Shown: piece by piece, positions 20,390 to 30,220 of the stretch
Layout: each line of letters starts with the position of its first letter
Position numbering within the stretch: the stretch's first letter is position 1
Source of the DNA: a virus
DNA: 33,757 nucleotides
Direction: 5' to 3' (one strand)
Virus record (IMG/VR): IMGVR_UViG_3300025168_000316
Span: 1-33,757 of that record
Notes under the pieces: generated by a model
Databases searched by the model: none
The model's input: the letters and a program-made list of their open reading frames with translations, nothing else
What the model was told of the DNA's origin: nothing
Program-made: the position numbers and the translations under genes

Positions 20390-20651
20390 TCTTTTTTTTC
20401 TTAGTGTTTTCTTTTAACCACTCTTCACACATTGTATTCCAGAACTTTACAACAGCATTTCTACAGGATGAACAATTTATATCTTGTTTTTGTGCAGGAA
20501 AATATTTATGCCACAAACTATACATATTATTTAAACTATCTACTTTGTGTCTGCTAAAATTAGCATTGTAAATTCTGTTTTCTTCAACAGATTTTTTTAT
20601 AAGCTCTCTGTCTGCCTTAATGACAGATTTAGCTATTTCTTGTAAATTCAT
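20370..20651 (-). CDS. Small basic CxxC protein, 93 aa
   Basis: The protein has a helical front (LQEIAKSVIKADRELIKKS), a middle with NCSSCRNAVVKFWNTMC (CxxC and a further Cys) and a basic end (ENTKKKKNVKKTK). It resembles small phage proteins with one zinc site. Its start is 13 bases after the Zn-ribbon gene stop and its end overlaps the HTH gene. The function is unknown. Confidence 0.55.
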   Translation of the reverse strand: MNLQEIAKSVIKADRELIKKSVEENRIYNANFSRHKVDSLNNMYSLWHKYFPAQKQDINCSSCRNAVVKFWNTMCEEWLKENTKKKKNVKKTK

Positions 20652-20664
20652 ATTGTTATTTTAA

Positions 20665-20859
20665 TTACCATTTGCCTTCTGGACACTTACCATACCAGTC
20701 TGCAGAGAGAGATGTCTTTGCATCTAGGAAACAAGTGCATTTAGCACATCTTGATCCCCAATTTATTACTGGTTTTTTAAGCATCAAAAAATTTCTGTAA
20801 AAAGTACATTTTTTACAGATAGATAATCTTTCTAACTTTGTTTTTTTATTAACAAACAT
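20665..20859 (-). CDS. Zn-ribbon phage protein (DUF6171-like), 64 aa
   Basis: Six Cys are arranged as C15-x2-C18, C38-x2-C41-x-C43 and C59, with RLSICKKCTFYR near the start and WYGKCPEGKW at the end. This is the pattern of small zinc-ribbon proteins commonly found after tape measure genes in phages (often called DUF6171). It probably binds one or two zinc ions. Role in tail assembly or regulation is unknown. It lies 10 bases after the tape measure gene in the transcript. Confidence 0.65.
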   Translation of the reverse strand: MFVNKKTKLERLSICKKCTFYRNFLMLKKPVINWGSRCAKCTCFLDAKTSLSADWYGKCPEGKW

Positions 20860-20869
20860 TTGTTTAATT

Positions 20870-23530
20870 TTAAATTGTTGCTTCTGCTTCTATAACTGAA
20901 ACAGTATTTTGTACAGTAGAAATATCTGATTCTACTACTACTACCCTTCCTCCTTGTCCTATTGCACCCATCATACCTGCCTGACCTGTTGCATTAAATT
21001 GTGATTGTGCAAACGATGGCATATTCATTAAACCACCATCAGCAAACTTCACTCCACCACCTGCTGCATTCATTGCAGATAATTGATTTCTAAACATAGA
21101 TGTACTACGTTTATTTATAACTGCTTCACCACCTTCTAACTCTACTACTCTACCACCTACTGCAAACTTCTCACCACCTTGTGCATGAGAATTTCCATAA
21201 ACCATACCACCATTTGCAAACTTGTCTGACATTAAAGACCTTGCATTAGCAACACCAGATGTTACTGCAGCTAAAACAGCAAGAATATTTATAACTTTTA
21301 AATACCATGGTGAATCTGCTGCTGCACTTGTAACAGCTCTTACAGCATCAATTGCAGCTTCAGCACTTTTTGCAACTGCTGCTGCTTGTGATATTTTTAT
21401 ACCAATCCTTTTTAAACCTATCAATTCTTTTTCTTGTTCACCAACCATTATAAGTTGTTTACCAATAGATTCCATATTAGCTATTTGTTCTTTACTTGAT
21501 TTTGCATCATCTTTAAGACCTTGAATTTTCAAATCATTTAACATTTTTTGAACTTTCATTTCTTCTTCTGCAGTTAAAGTAGAATTTTGTAATATGTTTT
21601 CTAATAAACTTATTTTTGTAGCAGCAAAATCTTTTTCAAAATTTAATAAATTCTTTTTATCTTCTAATATTTTGGCTTGTAGCTCTAATTCTGCCTTTAA
21701 ATTTTCAATTTTTATTAAAGAAAATATACTTTCTTTTTCTGCATCTCCATCTACATCTTCACCTGCTTCATCAGGTTTATCAACTTTTTTTCTAATTTTT
21801 GATTGTTCAGTAAGCAGTCTTTCTATTTCTAATTGATCCCAACCTCTTTCTGTTAGTAAAGCAACTATTTCTGCTTTTCTTTCTTGTGCTTCTGCAAGTT
21901 TTATATCACTAACTGCTAAGTCTGCCTGTGTATCTTCTAAATCTGTAGACTGGTCATTTGCAGATTGTATAGCATTTCCAAAAGCATCAAATGCTTGTGT
22001 GCTTTGATTTGTAGCATCTGCAACAGAAATAAAATTAGTTGAAGTAGTGCTTAATGTGTCTGCTGTGTCTTGTAATTCATTATTTAATTTTTGCTCTGCT
22101 TCTATTTCTTTATCTATATTTTGTATTTTATGGACTAATTTTAATGCTTCAGTATCAGCTAGTAAAGCAGTTTTTGCAATTACATCTTGTAAAGCATCTC
22201 TATTTAATATTAAAGAGTCTGTTTCTGCATCAATAGATATTACAGTATCACCTATTTCTTCTTGTAAAGTTTTTAAAATACCTTCTAACTCTTCATTTTC
22301 TTCTGCATTTCTATTTGTTATAGAATTTAGATCATCATATCTATTAATTAAATTTGTAAATTCTATTGTTTGGTTTTTGTACATAGCAGCAGTAGCAGCA
22401 ATCTTTTCATTTTGATTTTCAAAACCTTCTATTAACAAAGTCAATGTATTTAAAACTTCTGCACCTTTATCTATAAATGCTTGTAATGTTTTACCCACAA
22501 AACTTTCAAAAATTACAATAGAAAGACCTTCTACAGCAGAAGTTAATCTTTTAAAAGCACCTTCTAAATTATCACCCACAATGTCTGCCATTTCTTGTGC
22601 AGAACCAGAAGCAGTCATGTTTAAATTATGTAAATGTTTAATAGAGTCTGCTCCTTTAAGAATAGTTGTAAAAGCAGCTACTTGTCTTTTATCTACTACT
22701 TGTTGTATTTCAGAGTTTTTAAGATTTGAATTATTTAATATATCAATAGCTTTAAATAAATCTTTTGTGTTATTAACAGTAAAACCTATTTTTTTTGTTA
22801 ATTCAGATGTTGGGTCTTGCATTTTTAAGAATATATTTCTTAAAGATGTACCTGCAATAGATGCTTCAATACCTGCATCTGTTAATGTTCCCATTATGGC
22901 TGTTGTTGCTTCTAAACTAATATTTGCATTAGCAGCAATAGGTGCAACTTTAGTCATAGATGTTTGAAACTTTTCTAAATCTAAAGCAGAACTTGTAAAT
23001 GATGTAGCCATAACATCAACTACTCTTTGTGTTTCACTTGCATTTAAACCAAAACCTCTTACAGAAGCTCCTGCTACAATTGCTGCCCTAGCTAAATCAG
23101 ATTCTGTAGCTGTTGCTAATTGTAATGTAGCTTCTTGTGCAGCTAGTATTTCACTTGTTGTAAAACCTAGTTTACCAAAATTAGTTTGTAGTTCTGCAAC
23201 TTGCGATGCAGTAAAGAAAGTAGTTCTACCTAATTCTTGTGCAGTATCACTAAGAGCTTTTATTTGGCTGTCAGTTGAGCCAGTAATTGCTCTAACTTTA
23301 GACATTTGGAACTCAAAATCTTTAAATGTTCTTATGACACTAGCAGCCATTTTATTTACAGTTCTAAATGCTTGTACAGCACCTGCAACACCTGCAGTTA
23401 AAAGACCATATTGTTTTACCAAACCACCTACACCTTTTGTGGCTTTTTTAGTTGTTCCTTCTAAATTTTGTAAGTCTTTTTGTCCTTTAACGACTACCTG
23501 AACTACTATCTTTTCTGTATTTGTTGCCAT
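20870..23530 (-). CDS. Tape measure protein, 886 aa
   Basis: Residues about 90-320 form the TP901-type tape measure domain: AQELGRTTFFTASQVAEL, FGKLGFTTSEILAAQEATLQ, VAPIAANANISLEATTAIMG and SLRNIFLKMQDPTSELTKK. Long coiled coils follow (390-700), then a hydrophobic stretch and a Gly-rich C-terminus. The end holds the repeated FANGGMVYGNSHAQGGEKFA and VVELEGGEAVINKRS motifs of these proteins. From the usual 1.5 angstrom per residue rule the tail would be about 130 nm, which fits a siphovirus. The start ATG at 23530 follows ACAATAAAT. The length of the tail and DNA ejection are set by it. Confidence 0.9.
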   Translation of the reverse strand: MATNTEKIVVQVVVKGQKDLQNLEGTTKKATKGVGGLVKQYGLLTAGVAGAVQAFRTVNKMAASVIRTFKDFEFQMSKVRAITGSTDSQIKALSDTAQELGRTTFFTASQVAELQTNFGKLGFTTSEILAAQEATLQLATATESDLARAAIVAGASVRGFGLNASETQRVVDVMATSFTSSALDLEKFQTSMTKVAPIAANANISLEATTAIMGTLTDAGIEASIAGTSLRNIFLKMQDPTSELTKKIGFTVNNTKDLFKAIDILNNSNLKNSEIQQVVDKRQVAAFTTILKGADSIKHLHNLNMTASGSAQEMADIVGDNLEGAFKRLTSAVEGLSIVIFESFVGKTLQAFIDKGAEVLNTLTLLIEGFENQNEKIAATAAMYKNQTIEFTNLINRYDDLNSITNRNAEENEELEGILKTLQEEIGDTVISIDAETDSLILNRDALQDVIAKTALLADTEALKLVHKIQNIDKEIEAEQKLNNELQDTADTLSTTSTNFISVADATNQSTQAFDAFGNAIQSANDQSTDLEDTQADLAVSDIKLAEAQERKAEIVALLTERGWDQLEIERLLTEQSKIRKKVDKPDEAGEDVDGDAEKESIFSLIKIENLKAELELQAKILEDKKNLLNFEKDFAATKISLLENILQNSTLTAEEEMKVQKMLNDLKIQGLKDDAKSSKEQIANMESIGKQLIMVGEQEKELIGLKRIGIKISQAAAVAKSAEAAIDAVRAVTSAAADSPWYLKVINILAVLAAVTSGVANARSLMSDKFANGGMVYGNSHAQGGEKFAVGGRVVELEGGEAVINKRSTSMFRNQLSAMNAAGGGVKFADGGLMNMPSFAQSQFNATGQAGMMGAIGQGGRVVVVESDISTVQNTVSVIEAEATI

Positions 23531-23540
23531 ATTTATTGTC

Positions 23541-24035
23541 TTAAAATTGTTCTACTACTTTAGCATTTGTATTTTTTCTAATCTGCTCACTAATCATTAA
23601 AGCCACATCAACACCAATAGATGGTGCTAATTCTTGTGCTATCTTTTCTTTGTTTTTTCTTGCTACTATACCTGCAAAATCTGTTCTTTCTATTGTGTTA
23701 CCTTCAGACCAATAAACATAAGGTTTACCATAACCTTTGTTTTTTAATTTATTAAGTATTCTTCCTACTGCAGATACTGGTATTCTTTTTAATTTAACCC
23801 ACCTTAACAATTCATTATAATTGTATTTTTTAGCAAATTTTGGATTATTTACAGCTTTCCAATAAGCTACAGATGAAGTTATATTTAACACTCCATTTTT
23901 AGCTTTTGGTGATTTAAAACTTCTTAATAAATTACCAGATGCAATGTGTTGTTGTTGTTTTAATTCTTTTCTTAATGATAAAATTAAAGTACGACCAAAA
24001 TCATTTAACTTTCTTGTAGTGTGTTTTAGTTTCAT
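23541..24035 (-). CDS. Tail completion protein (HK97 gp10-like), 164 aa
   Basis: The protein is basic, with a helix (RKLNDFGRTLILSLRKELKQ), IASGNLLRSFKS, beta strands (VLNITSSVAYWKAVNNPKFA) and a charged C-terminal helix. This matches the general form of HK97 gp10-like head-tail joining proteins, which usually start with a helix, a conserved T/SGxLRxSI segment and two strands. The ATG overlaps the previous stop (TAATG). It should sit at the tail's head-proximal end. Confidence is limited because only the general pattern is seen. Confidence 0.6.
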   Translation of the reverse strand: MKLKHTTRKLNDFGRTLILSLRKELKQQQHIASGNLLRSFKSPKAKNGVLNITSSVAYWKAVNNPKFAKKYNYNELLRWVKLKRIPVSAVGRILNKLKNKGYGKPYVYWSEGNTIERTDFAGIVARKNKEKIAQELAPSIGVDVALMISEQIRKNTNAKVVEQF

Positions 24036-24214
24036 TAGCTTGACACTTTATTGTTTAAGTTTCTTCTTAATACTTTATGTGCATTGCCAAACTTATCTTC
24101 AGCTACTATAGGTATTAAAAATTCTTGTGAGTTTATAGTTACAGTCATATAAACTTCTAAACCACTTCTATTTGGCACACCACTATTTGTTATTTCTTCG
24201 TTTACTTTAGACAT
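24035..24214 (-). CDS. Small tail-operon protein, 59 aa
   Basis: The ORF begins 3 bases after the large tail gene's stop (at 24217) and ends overlapping the gp10-like start. It encodes a short beta-type peptide (GLEVYMTVTINSQEFLIPIV) with a basic tail (KVLRRNLNNKVSS). No family is recognised. The tight coupling on both sides supports it as a real gene. It could be a tail assembly factor. Confidence 0.65.
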   Translation of the reverse strand: MSKVNEEITNSGVPNRSGLEVYMTVTINSQEFLIPIVAEDKFGNAHKVLRRNLNNKVSS

Positions 24215-24216
24215 AA

Positions 24217-26925
24217 TTAAAATTCATAAATATTAAAAGATGTTGGACTGTTAGACCAACTACCATCGTTAGAGTTTACAGTTGGTATAGACGCAGCAAA
24301 ATCACCTAAAAGAGGAAACTCTATTAGCTCTACCTTTGTTGTAGAGTTAGACTGTGGCATATAATCTGAAATCTTATTTATTCTCCAATACACACCATCT
24401 AAATAAATTAACTTTCTAAAATCTAAATTAGCTATATCACTAATCTTTAAGTTAAGATTTGCTACTCTTACTCTTGGATTGTATTTATACATCTCAATCA
24501 TATTCTTGTAATAAGTTTCGTATAAACCCTTACCATAATCATATGCACCATAAGTATCATTAACATCATTAAAATCTCTTACATAAACATTACCATATGT
24601 TAAAATAGGACTTGTGCTGTCATCTCTATTTACAGATGTTGCTTGTGGGTATCTATCTGATAATACAAAACTTCCAGTTAATCCATTATTAGCTGATACA
24701 ATATCTTTTACACCTGCCCATGTTTGTACTGTTGCAATTTTACCAGTATCAAAAGTCAGTCCTGTTGGAGAGTAATTTTTCCAATACAGTAGTCTAGGTT
24801 TAAACTCAAAACCTTTATCTGGTCTAGCATAATCATTTGGCGATATAAAACCTTTCTCATCTTTTTCTTCCCATAAACAAGAAATAAATGGTGGTGAAGA
24901 TGAAGAGCCACTATCTAAATCTTTTGCATTAAAAGTACCTGCAAAGAATGGGTTTTCAAAAGTAGATGTACCTCTTTCAAACTCATCAGATAGGGTTTCA
25001 AAATATGGGTACTCATCTTCAATCTCTTTAAAATAATCTATACTTCTTTGTCTAACCTTTTCATCTTTACTATCTGTTTTGTATTTAAAAACTAAATCTC
25101 TTTTTATATCTACATTTAACCATTTATCTTGTATTTCTTGACCAATATCTAATTTATCTGTCCAGTCTATAGCTTCAGATAATGGTTGATAAAAAGTGTC
25201 AAATGGTTCTACATAAATAGTTTTAGATGCTGGATCAGATGTAAATTGTAAATTAAAAGCATGAGCAACACCTTTAATAAAATCTATTTGTTTATAGTCT
25301 TTATTAATAATATTTTTTAAATCAAATGTTTGACCATATTGTGTAAAATCTGGTTGTAATCCTATATCATAAATACCATCTCTTGCAGATATATTAGTAT
25401 TTCTTTGTGCGAACAATTGATAAGTGGCAGTTATAGTATTTGTAAAATTAGATTTATTTGGAAATGCTAATACTTTTAAATGTAATCTAACTTGATCTCC
25501 TTTGTTTAAATATTGTGATATTTCAAATGGTTTTATTTCTGCAGTATAATCTACAGCAGGTGTTTGTGTGTTTCCTGCAGGTAAAGCTAAATCTACTGCA
25601 CCTTCTGCATAACCTAAATCTTGCCAATGTGTCTGACCAACTGTTAGTTTTTGTACTTGAACTCTAACATATTTGTAAACTATATCAAAATTATTACCAA
25701 AAGATGTTGAATATCCATTAGAAATGTCTTTAATATTCATACACCAATTTTCTAATTGTATATCATACCTACCATATTCTGGTGCATACCATATGTCTTG
25801 TGATGTGTTGTATGAATTACCTCCATTTAATACAAAATCTATTCCACCTGCACTACCTGCAGTTGTTGTGTTTGGATATATAACCTCATCAAAAACTAAT
25901 GCTTCAGCACTATTTGTAAAAGATGTGCTTTTTGCACTACCATTATTATTAAAAACTCTTGCAGAATTTGCACCACGATTTAAATTAAATCTTATTTGTA
26001 ATGAATTATCATCATATCGTGTATCTGGATTATTATATTTAAAATTAGGCAAAGCAAATAGCAGTTGTTTAAACATATCTGTTTCTACAAAGTTTGAAAC
26101 TAATGTGTATTCTGATTGTAAAAATATTTCTTTAAATACATCGTATACCCATAGGCAAGGTCGCCAATCTACTACAGGATCAGGAGTTCCATAATTTGTA
26201 CCTGTATCATTTGTGCCTACATAACCTGCTCTTAATGGTTTTATAATACCTTGTCGTGCAAGATAATCTCTATTAGTATCAAGCAGTTGTATTGTTCTGC
26301 CAATACCTGATGAATTAAAATCACCATAAGAAGTTACAGGATAAACTAATGGTATATTATTAGTTGTATTGTTTTGGTTTTTATATACTGCATTGTCTTG
26401 TACCCAAGTAGATGTTATACCACTTTTATTTATAACTAAGTCCTTACCAGTATTTGTACCTTTTAAGTTATCCCAAGCATCACCATCTGTTCCTAAATCT
26501 TTTAATAATTTTTCACCTATATCACTTGCCCAAGTGATATTATTACCATAAAACACACAAGAATAAAATTGTGGTTTATCGCTTAAACCAACTGATTTTA
26601 GTTGTAGTAATCCAGTAATAGAATACAGGTTATTAATTATTATTCTACAAGGTTTTTTACTTGAAATATTATTTGTGCTAGTAGAGTTTACTATATATAC
26701 ACTCTTATATAATTGATTATTATTTTTTGTTGCAGGTATTTTAAAAGTCTTACTAAAACTACCTTTACGAGCATTAATATCTCTAATGTCTGATATAGAA
26801 AAAGTTAAGGCAAGAGGAAACTCAGAATGAGAAGATACTTCTAATTCACCAACAACACTCTTATCCCAGTCTATACTAGCACCATCATATACATAATCTA
26901 ATAACTCTATTGTAATATTACTCAT
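24217..26925 (-). CDS. Large tail protein (hub/baseplate type), 902 aa
   Basis: The N-terminus has ELEVSSHSEFPLALTFSISD and NARKGSFSKTFKIPATKNN, a beta domain seen at the start of large tail proteins in flavobacterial phages. It is followed by many beta-rich segments and a C-terminus (NLNLKISDIANLDFRKLIYL, VYWRINKISDYMPQSNSTTK) typical of tail-tip domains. No enzymatic motif is evident. It lies between another tail protein and the gp10-like gene, and is the largest protein in the genome. A tail-tip or central hub role is inferred from position and size. Confidence 0.65.
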   Translation of the reverse strand: MSNITIELLDYVYDGASIDWDKSVVGELEVSSHSEFPLALTFSISDIRDINARKGSFSKTFKIPATKNNNQLYKSVYIVNSTSTNNISSKKPCRIIINNLYSITGLLQLKSVGLSDKPQFYSCVFYGNNITWASDIGEKLLKDLGTDGDAWDNLKGTNTGKDLVINKSGITSTWVQDNAVYKNQNNTTNNIPLVYPVTSYGDFNSSGIGRTIQLLDTNRDYLARQGIIKPLRAGYVGTNDTGTNYGTPDPVVDWRPCLWVYDVFKEIFLQSEYTLVSNFVETDMFKQLLFALPNFKYNNPDTRYDDNSLQIRFNLNRGANSARVFNNNGSAKSTSFTNSAEALVFDEVIYPNTTTAGSAGGIDFVLNGGNSYNTSQDIWYAPEYGRYDIQLENWCMNIKDISNGYSTSFGNNFDIVYKYVRVQVQKLTVGQTHWQDLGYAEGAVDLALPAGNTQTPAVDYTAEIKPFEISQYLNKGDQVRLHLKVLAFPNKSNFTNTITATYQLFAQRNTNISARDGIYDIGLQPDFTQYGQTFDLKNIINKDYKQIDFIKGVAHAFNLQFTSDPASKTIYVEPFDTFYQPLSEAIDWTDKLDIGQEIQDKWLNVDIKRDLVFKYKTDSKDEKVRQRSIDYFKEIEDEYPYFETLSDEFERGTSTFENPFFAGTFNAKDLDSGSSSSPPFISCLWEEKDEKGFISPNDYARPDKGFEFKPRLLYWKNYSPTGLTFDTGKIATVQTWAGVKDIVSANNGLTGSFVLSDRYPQATSVNRDDSTSPILTYGNVYVRDFNDVNDTYGAYDYGKGLYETYYKNMIEMYKYNPRVRVANLNLKISDIANLDFRKLIYLDGVYWRINKISDYMPQSNSTTKVELIEFPLLGDFAASIPTVNSNDGSWSNSPTSFNIYEF

Positions 26926-28724
26926 TAGTTTCTTTGTGTTTGTACTTTATGCGATAGTGTATATTCTATATTAAACTTTACTAAACCTCCTTCTTGATTA
27001 ACAGTTTCAGCTTCACTATTAGTTATAATAACTGGTATGTATTCTTTTGTAGAAGGTCTTTGGTAAGGGTTTACTGTGTTACCTCTTGCAGTAGCATCTG
27101 TGTCCATTTCTATCCACACATTTGGTGAGGTCATAATTTCTTGTAACCACTCTGCTGTGTTTTTGTTTAATGGCTCTGTATATACACTGTTGTTTCTTTC
27201 AGCATTTACATTTAAAACCTCTCTACCACCCTTATACAGGTTACCACCTCTCATAGTGTTTGATATGTAGTCTGCATCTGGTATTGAAGTACCAAACCTA
27301 TCCTCGTTATCTTGATACCAAGTCCTATCTGCACTTTTTGTTTCTATTGTATCTCTGTTTACAGATATGCTTTCTAATACACTTCTCTTGGCTGTATAGC
27401 TATCTATACCACCCATTCTATTTAACCAATGAAATCTTACAAAATCATAAGGTAATTTCTCATCTTCTCTATCTATGTTAAACCATCTATATTCAGACAT
27501 TCTTGATTCAGTAAAACTTTCACTAGTAAACCATAAACTTATTGTGTAATAAGTTGTTGATGCTGTAATCTTATTACCAGTATATGCTGTGCCATCAGCT
27601 TGTTTTGCATTATTATTTAAATAATCTACAGAAACATTTTGAACACACATTTTGTTTTGTTTTTCATAATAACTATCAAATATTTGCAATTGTGTTTCTA
27701 AACAAGACTGAGATTCAAAAACCCCACCATCAGCAATAACTCTTGCTTGTAAAGCATTAGATTCTTGTGTAGATACATCATTAAAATCTAAATTATCTTT
27801 AAAATCATTTACATAAAATGTATTACCATCAGATGTAATTACTTTTAAATTTACTCTGTATGCTTCGTATGGTACTTGTAAGACAGTTTTAGCAGCTTTT
27901 CGTATATAAAAATATAACCACTCAGCAGTTTCATCAACTCTTACAGATTTTTTTTGTTTTGGCAAAAATGCAATAGAAGAACTATCGTTTGGACAGTAAC
28001 TTAAAAAACCACCTGCTCCAGTACCTATTACAAACCTATCAAATAACCATACTTCATCTTTTTCATATTGATGTACTGAGTTTATTACACATATAGGTTC
28101 AAAATTAATTGTTTCTGTTGCTTCTGCAACTAAACCTGTACTTAATATTACTTCTGGTTTTGCAACTACTTTTATATGTCTATAACTTCCATTTGGTGTT
28201 ACATTATATAGGCTTACATCTTCAGCAACATTATCTTGTTTTGTTTGTCCACCATTCATTCCTCCCCATAAACTGCTTTGCCATGTTCCTTTGTTTATTG
28301 GCACTAAACTATAAGATAATAAGTCTTGACATATCTGGCTAATATCTACAGTAAATCTTTGATGATCTAAAATATTATTACTATTATATTGTTTGTTTGC
28401 AATATCTCTAGATTTTTTTATTGTTGCTACTAAATCCCAATTGTTTAAATTAGCAGGAAAAACTCCATTTTCAAATTTTGTTGTTGCATAAACATAAAAA
28501 ACCATATTAATTATATCACCTGTGTTACTTGTACCATTTGCTTTAGAAGGTACAGTAGCTTCATTTAAACCTGCTGAAGGATTTGCCCACCTTACTTGGT
28601 ATCTTTTAGGCACATTAGCACTTACTAAATAATTGTTTCTCCAATTTTTACTTAAAGACTTAGCAGAATTAGAAAATGATATTGGGGAAAAAGAATCGTA
28701 AATATTTCCATTTATTGTAGCCAT
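26925..28724 (-). CDS. Tail protein, 599 aa
   Basis: The protein is beta-rich, with SISFSNSAKSL-type N-terminus, an RYQVRWANPSAG segment and late sequences KLPYDFVRFHWLNRMGGIDS and YTAKRSVLESISVNRDT. Such 'FHWLNRMGGIDSY' tail proteins are common in phages of Bacteroidota and probably form part of the tail tip. It shares its last base with the next gene's ATG (stop/start at 26925) and starts 3 bases after the upstream tail gene. No enzymatic motif is visible. Confidence 0.65.
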   Translation of the reverse strand: MATINGNIYDSFSPISFSNSAKSLSKNWRNNYLVSANVPKRYQVRWANPSAGLNEATVPSKANGTSNTGDIINMVFYVYATTKFENGVFPANLNNWDLVATIKKSRDIANKQYNSNNILDHQRFTVDISQICQDLLSYSLVPINKGTWQSSLWGGMNGGQTKQDNVAEDVSLYNVTPNGSYRHIKVVAKPEVILSTGLVAEATETINFEPICVINSVHQYEKDEVWLFDRFVIGTGAGGFLSYCPNDSSSIAFLPKQKKSVRVDETAEWLYFYIRKAAKTVLQVPYEAYRVNLKVITSDGNTFYVNDFKDNLDFNDVSTQESNALQARVIADGGVFESQSCLETQLQIFDSYYEKQNKMCVQNVSVDYLNNNAKQADGTAYTGNKITASTTYYTISLWFTSESFTESRMSEYRWFNIDREDEKLPYDFVRFHWLNRMGGIDSYTAKRSVLESISVNRDTIETKSADRTWYQDNEDRFGTSIPDADYISNTMRGGNLYKGGREVLNVNAERNNSVYTEPLNKNTAEWLQEIMTSPNVWIEMDTDATARGNTVNPYQRPSTKEYIPVIITNSEAETVNQEGGLVKFNIEYTLSHKVQTQRN

Positions 28725-28726
28725 AA

Positions 28727-29875
28727 TTAATATATTTTGTATTTAGTATTTAAGTAAGATTTTACATTAGCAATTTCAGCATCAGATAAAACAGAATTGT
28801 AGATAATCACTTCTTGTAAATTACCTTTTAAATAGTTTGTAGCTGCTGCACCAATCTTGTAACCTATCGTGTAGTCTGCATTATTAAAAGTATGTGAGTT
28901 GTCATAACCACTTTCTTGTACAGAATTGCTTAGTGTATTGTTATATTCTAAATATAATCTCTTGTTATGAAGTTTAGCCATTCCTATATGATAATTACCT
29001 GTTGCAGCACTTGCTAAAGACAACTCAGCACCATTACCACTTGCATCAGCAAATTTACCAGTAAACAAGCCATTCTTGCTTCCAAACTCTAAAATAGAGC
29101 TACCATCTATATAACTAAAGTATTTACCCTCATAACCTGCGCTTAATGTATTTTGTGCTACAAAAAACATTGTAAATGTACTAGCAATAGGACTATCACC
29201 ATTTGAAACAAAATAATTAGAGGTGCCATTAAATTCTATTCTTGCCTTATCATTAGCACCATCATAACCATATCTTAATGCTTGTTTAGATTTAGTAGCT
29301 TGTGCTACACTATTTGTATTGCCTGATTGATCTGCCCAAGCAGAAATCTTTTTAGTAGGTATGTCGAATGTCAATCCACTATCTGCTCTTAGCCATGCTA
29401 CTAAGTTAGCAATGTCAGAAGGGTATGTAGAAGTTGGTCTGAAACATTTAGAAAATGCACTCATAGTAAAAGTAAACTTAATCTGTACTAATCTATCGTT
29501 AGCAACCTCTTTTACTCTTTCTATCTCTACACTTTCATCATTTAGGTATACATCTACTACATTGTCCTGATAGTTTTTTAAAACCATGTCAAACCACTCC
29601 ATAGCCAAATCTTGTAGGTTATCCCATCTGTGTTGTAGTGTTACTGCAGACTGTGCAGCTTGTGGATATAGGTTGTAAAAGTTTATTTCAAACTCATACT
29701 CTTCTCTACCAGAATATATCTCTGGCATAGTAGATAGTGGTGGGTTAATTAGTAACAGAGGATATTGTGTGCTATGTGCTTCGTTTACCTCACCATCATA
29801 ACCAAACTTACTATCACCGAAAGTCCATTTGTTTTCAAATACTGTTACTATGTCTTTTAATCTTGTTATTGCCAT
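28727..29875 (-). CDS. Tail protein with C-terminal LamG domain, 382 aa
   Basis: Residues 1-150 look like a small tail protein (LLLINPPLSTMPEIYSGREE, YEFEINFYNLYPQAAQSAV), ending in an alpha/beta block. A linker SFTMSAFSKCFRPTSTYPSD leads to a concanavalin/LamG domain: NLVAWLRADSGLTFDI, SAWADQSGNTNSV, FNGTSNYFVSNGD, and LQEVIIYNSVLSDAEIANVK at the end. The second domain would bind glycans and sits on the tail body. The C-terminal motif resembles that of the fiber (LQVYKTALTDAQLTSL). Fusion of a tail-tube-type domain to a sugar-binding domain is unusual. Alternatively it is a small receptor-binding protein. Confidence 0.7.
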   Translation of the reverse strand: MAITRLKDIVTVFENKWTFGDSKFGYDGEVNEAHSTQYPLLLINPPLSTMPEIYSGREEYEFEINFYNLYPQAAQSAVTLQHRWDNLQDLAMEWFDMVLKNYQDNVVDVYLNDESVEIERVKEVANDRLVQIKFTFTMSAFSKCFRPTSTYPSDIANLVAWLRADSGLTFDIPTKKISAWADQSGNTNSVAQATKSKQALRYGYDGANDKARIEFNGTSNYFVSNGDSPIASTFTMFFVAQNTLSAGYEGKYFSYIDGSSILEFGSKNGLFTGKFADASGNGAELSLASAATGNYHIGMAKLHNKRLYLEYNNTLSNSVQESGYDNSHTFNNADYTIGYKIGAAATNYLKGNLQEVIIYNSVLSDAEIANVKSYLNTKYKIY

Positions 29876-29884
29876 ATATATATA

Positions 29885-30220
29885 TTACATTACTTTATTT
29901 GGGTTGTGAATCTTGTCATTTACTGCTATCTCGTAATCATTCTTAGCTGTATTCCAACTCAAATATGTTAAAACTTTATATAGATTAGTATTCTTTACAC
30001 TATCTACATCATTCATTCCCTCTACTCTAAAAATACCTTTCTCTGCAACCATATATAAGCTATTTAGCCAACCATATGGTTTTATGAACTTGGTATAGAG
30101 TCCAACTGTAGAAACTCTTCCTTTGCCTGTTCCAATTCTTCCCCTTCCTTCCCCAAAAACATTTGGAAAGTCCTTGTTAATTTTACGCTTTGCATAGTCA
30201 AAAAAAAACTGAACTCCCAA
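29885..30220 (-). CDS. Tail chaperone extension (-1 frame, TTG start only)
   Basis: The 111-codon frame begins with TTG, not ATG, overlaps the upstream 229-aa gene by 139 bases and is in its -1 frame. There is no ATG before residue 58. The overlap contains nine T (30208-30200), so ribosome slippage would join residues 1-190 of the upstream protein to about 104 residues from here (DYAKRKINKDFPNVFGEGRG onwards), giving about 294 residues. This is the G/GT arrangement of tail chaperones. Independent TTG initiation is the alternative. The product itself is basic at the start and mixed alpha/beta. Confidence 0.65.
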   Translation of the reverse strand: MGVQFFFDYAKRKINKDFPNVFGEGRGRIGTGKGRVSTVGLYTKFIKPYGWLNSLYMVAEKGIFRVEGMNDVDSVKNTNLYKVLTYLSWNTAKNDYEIAVNDKIHNPNKVM

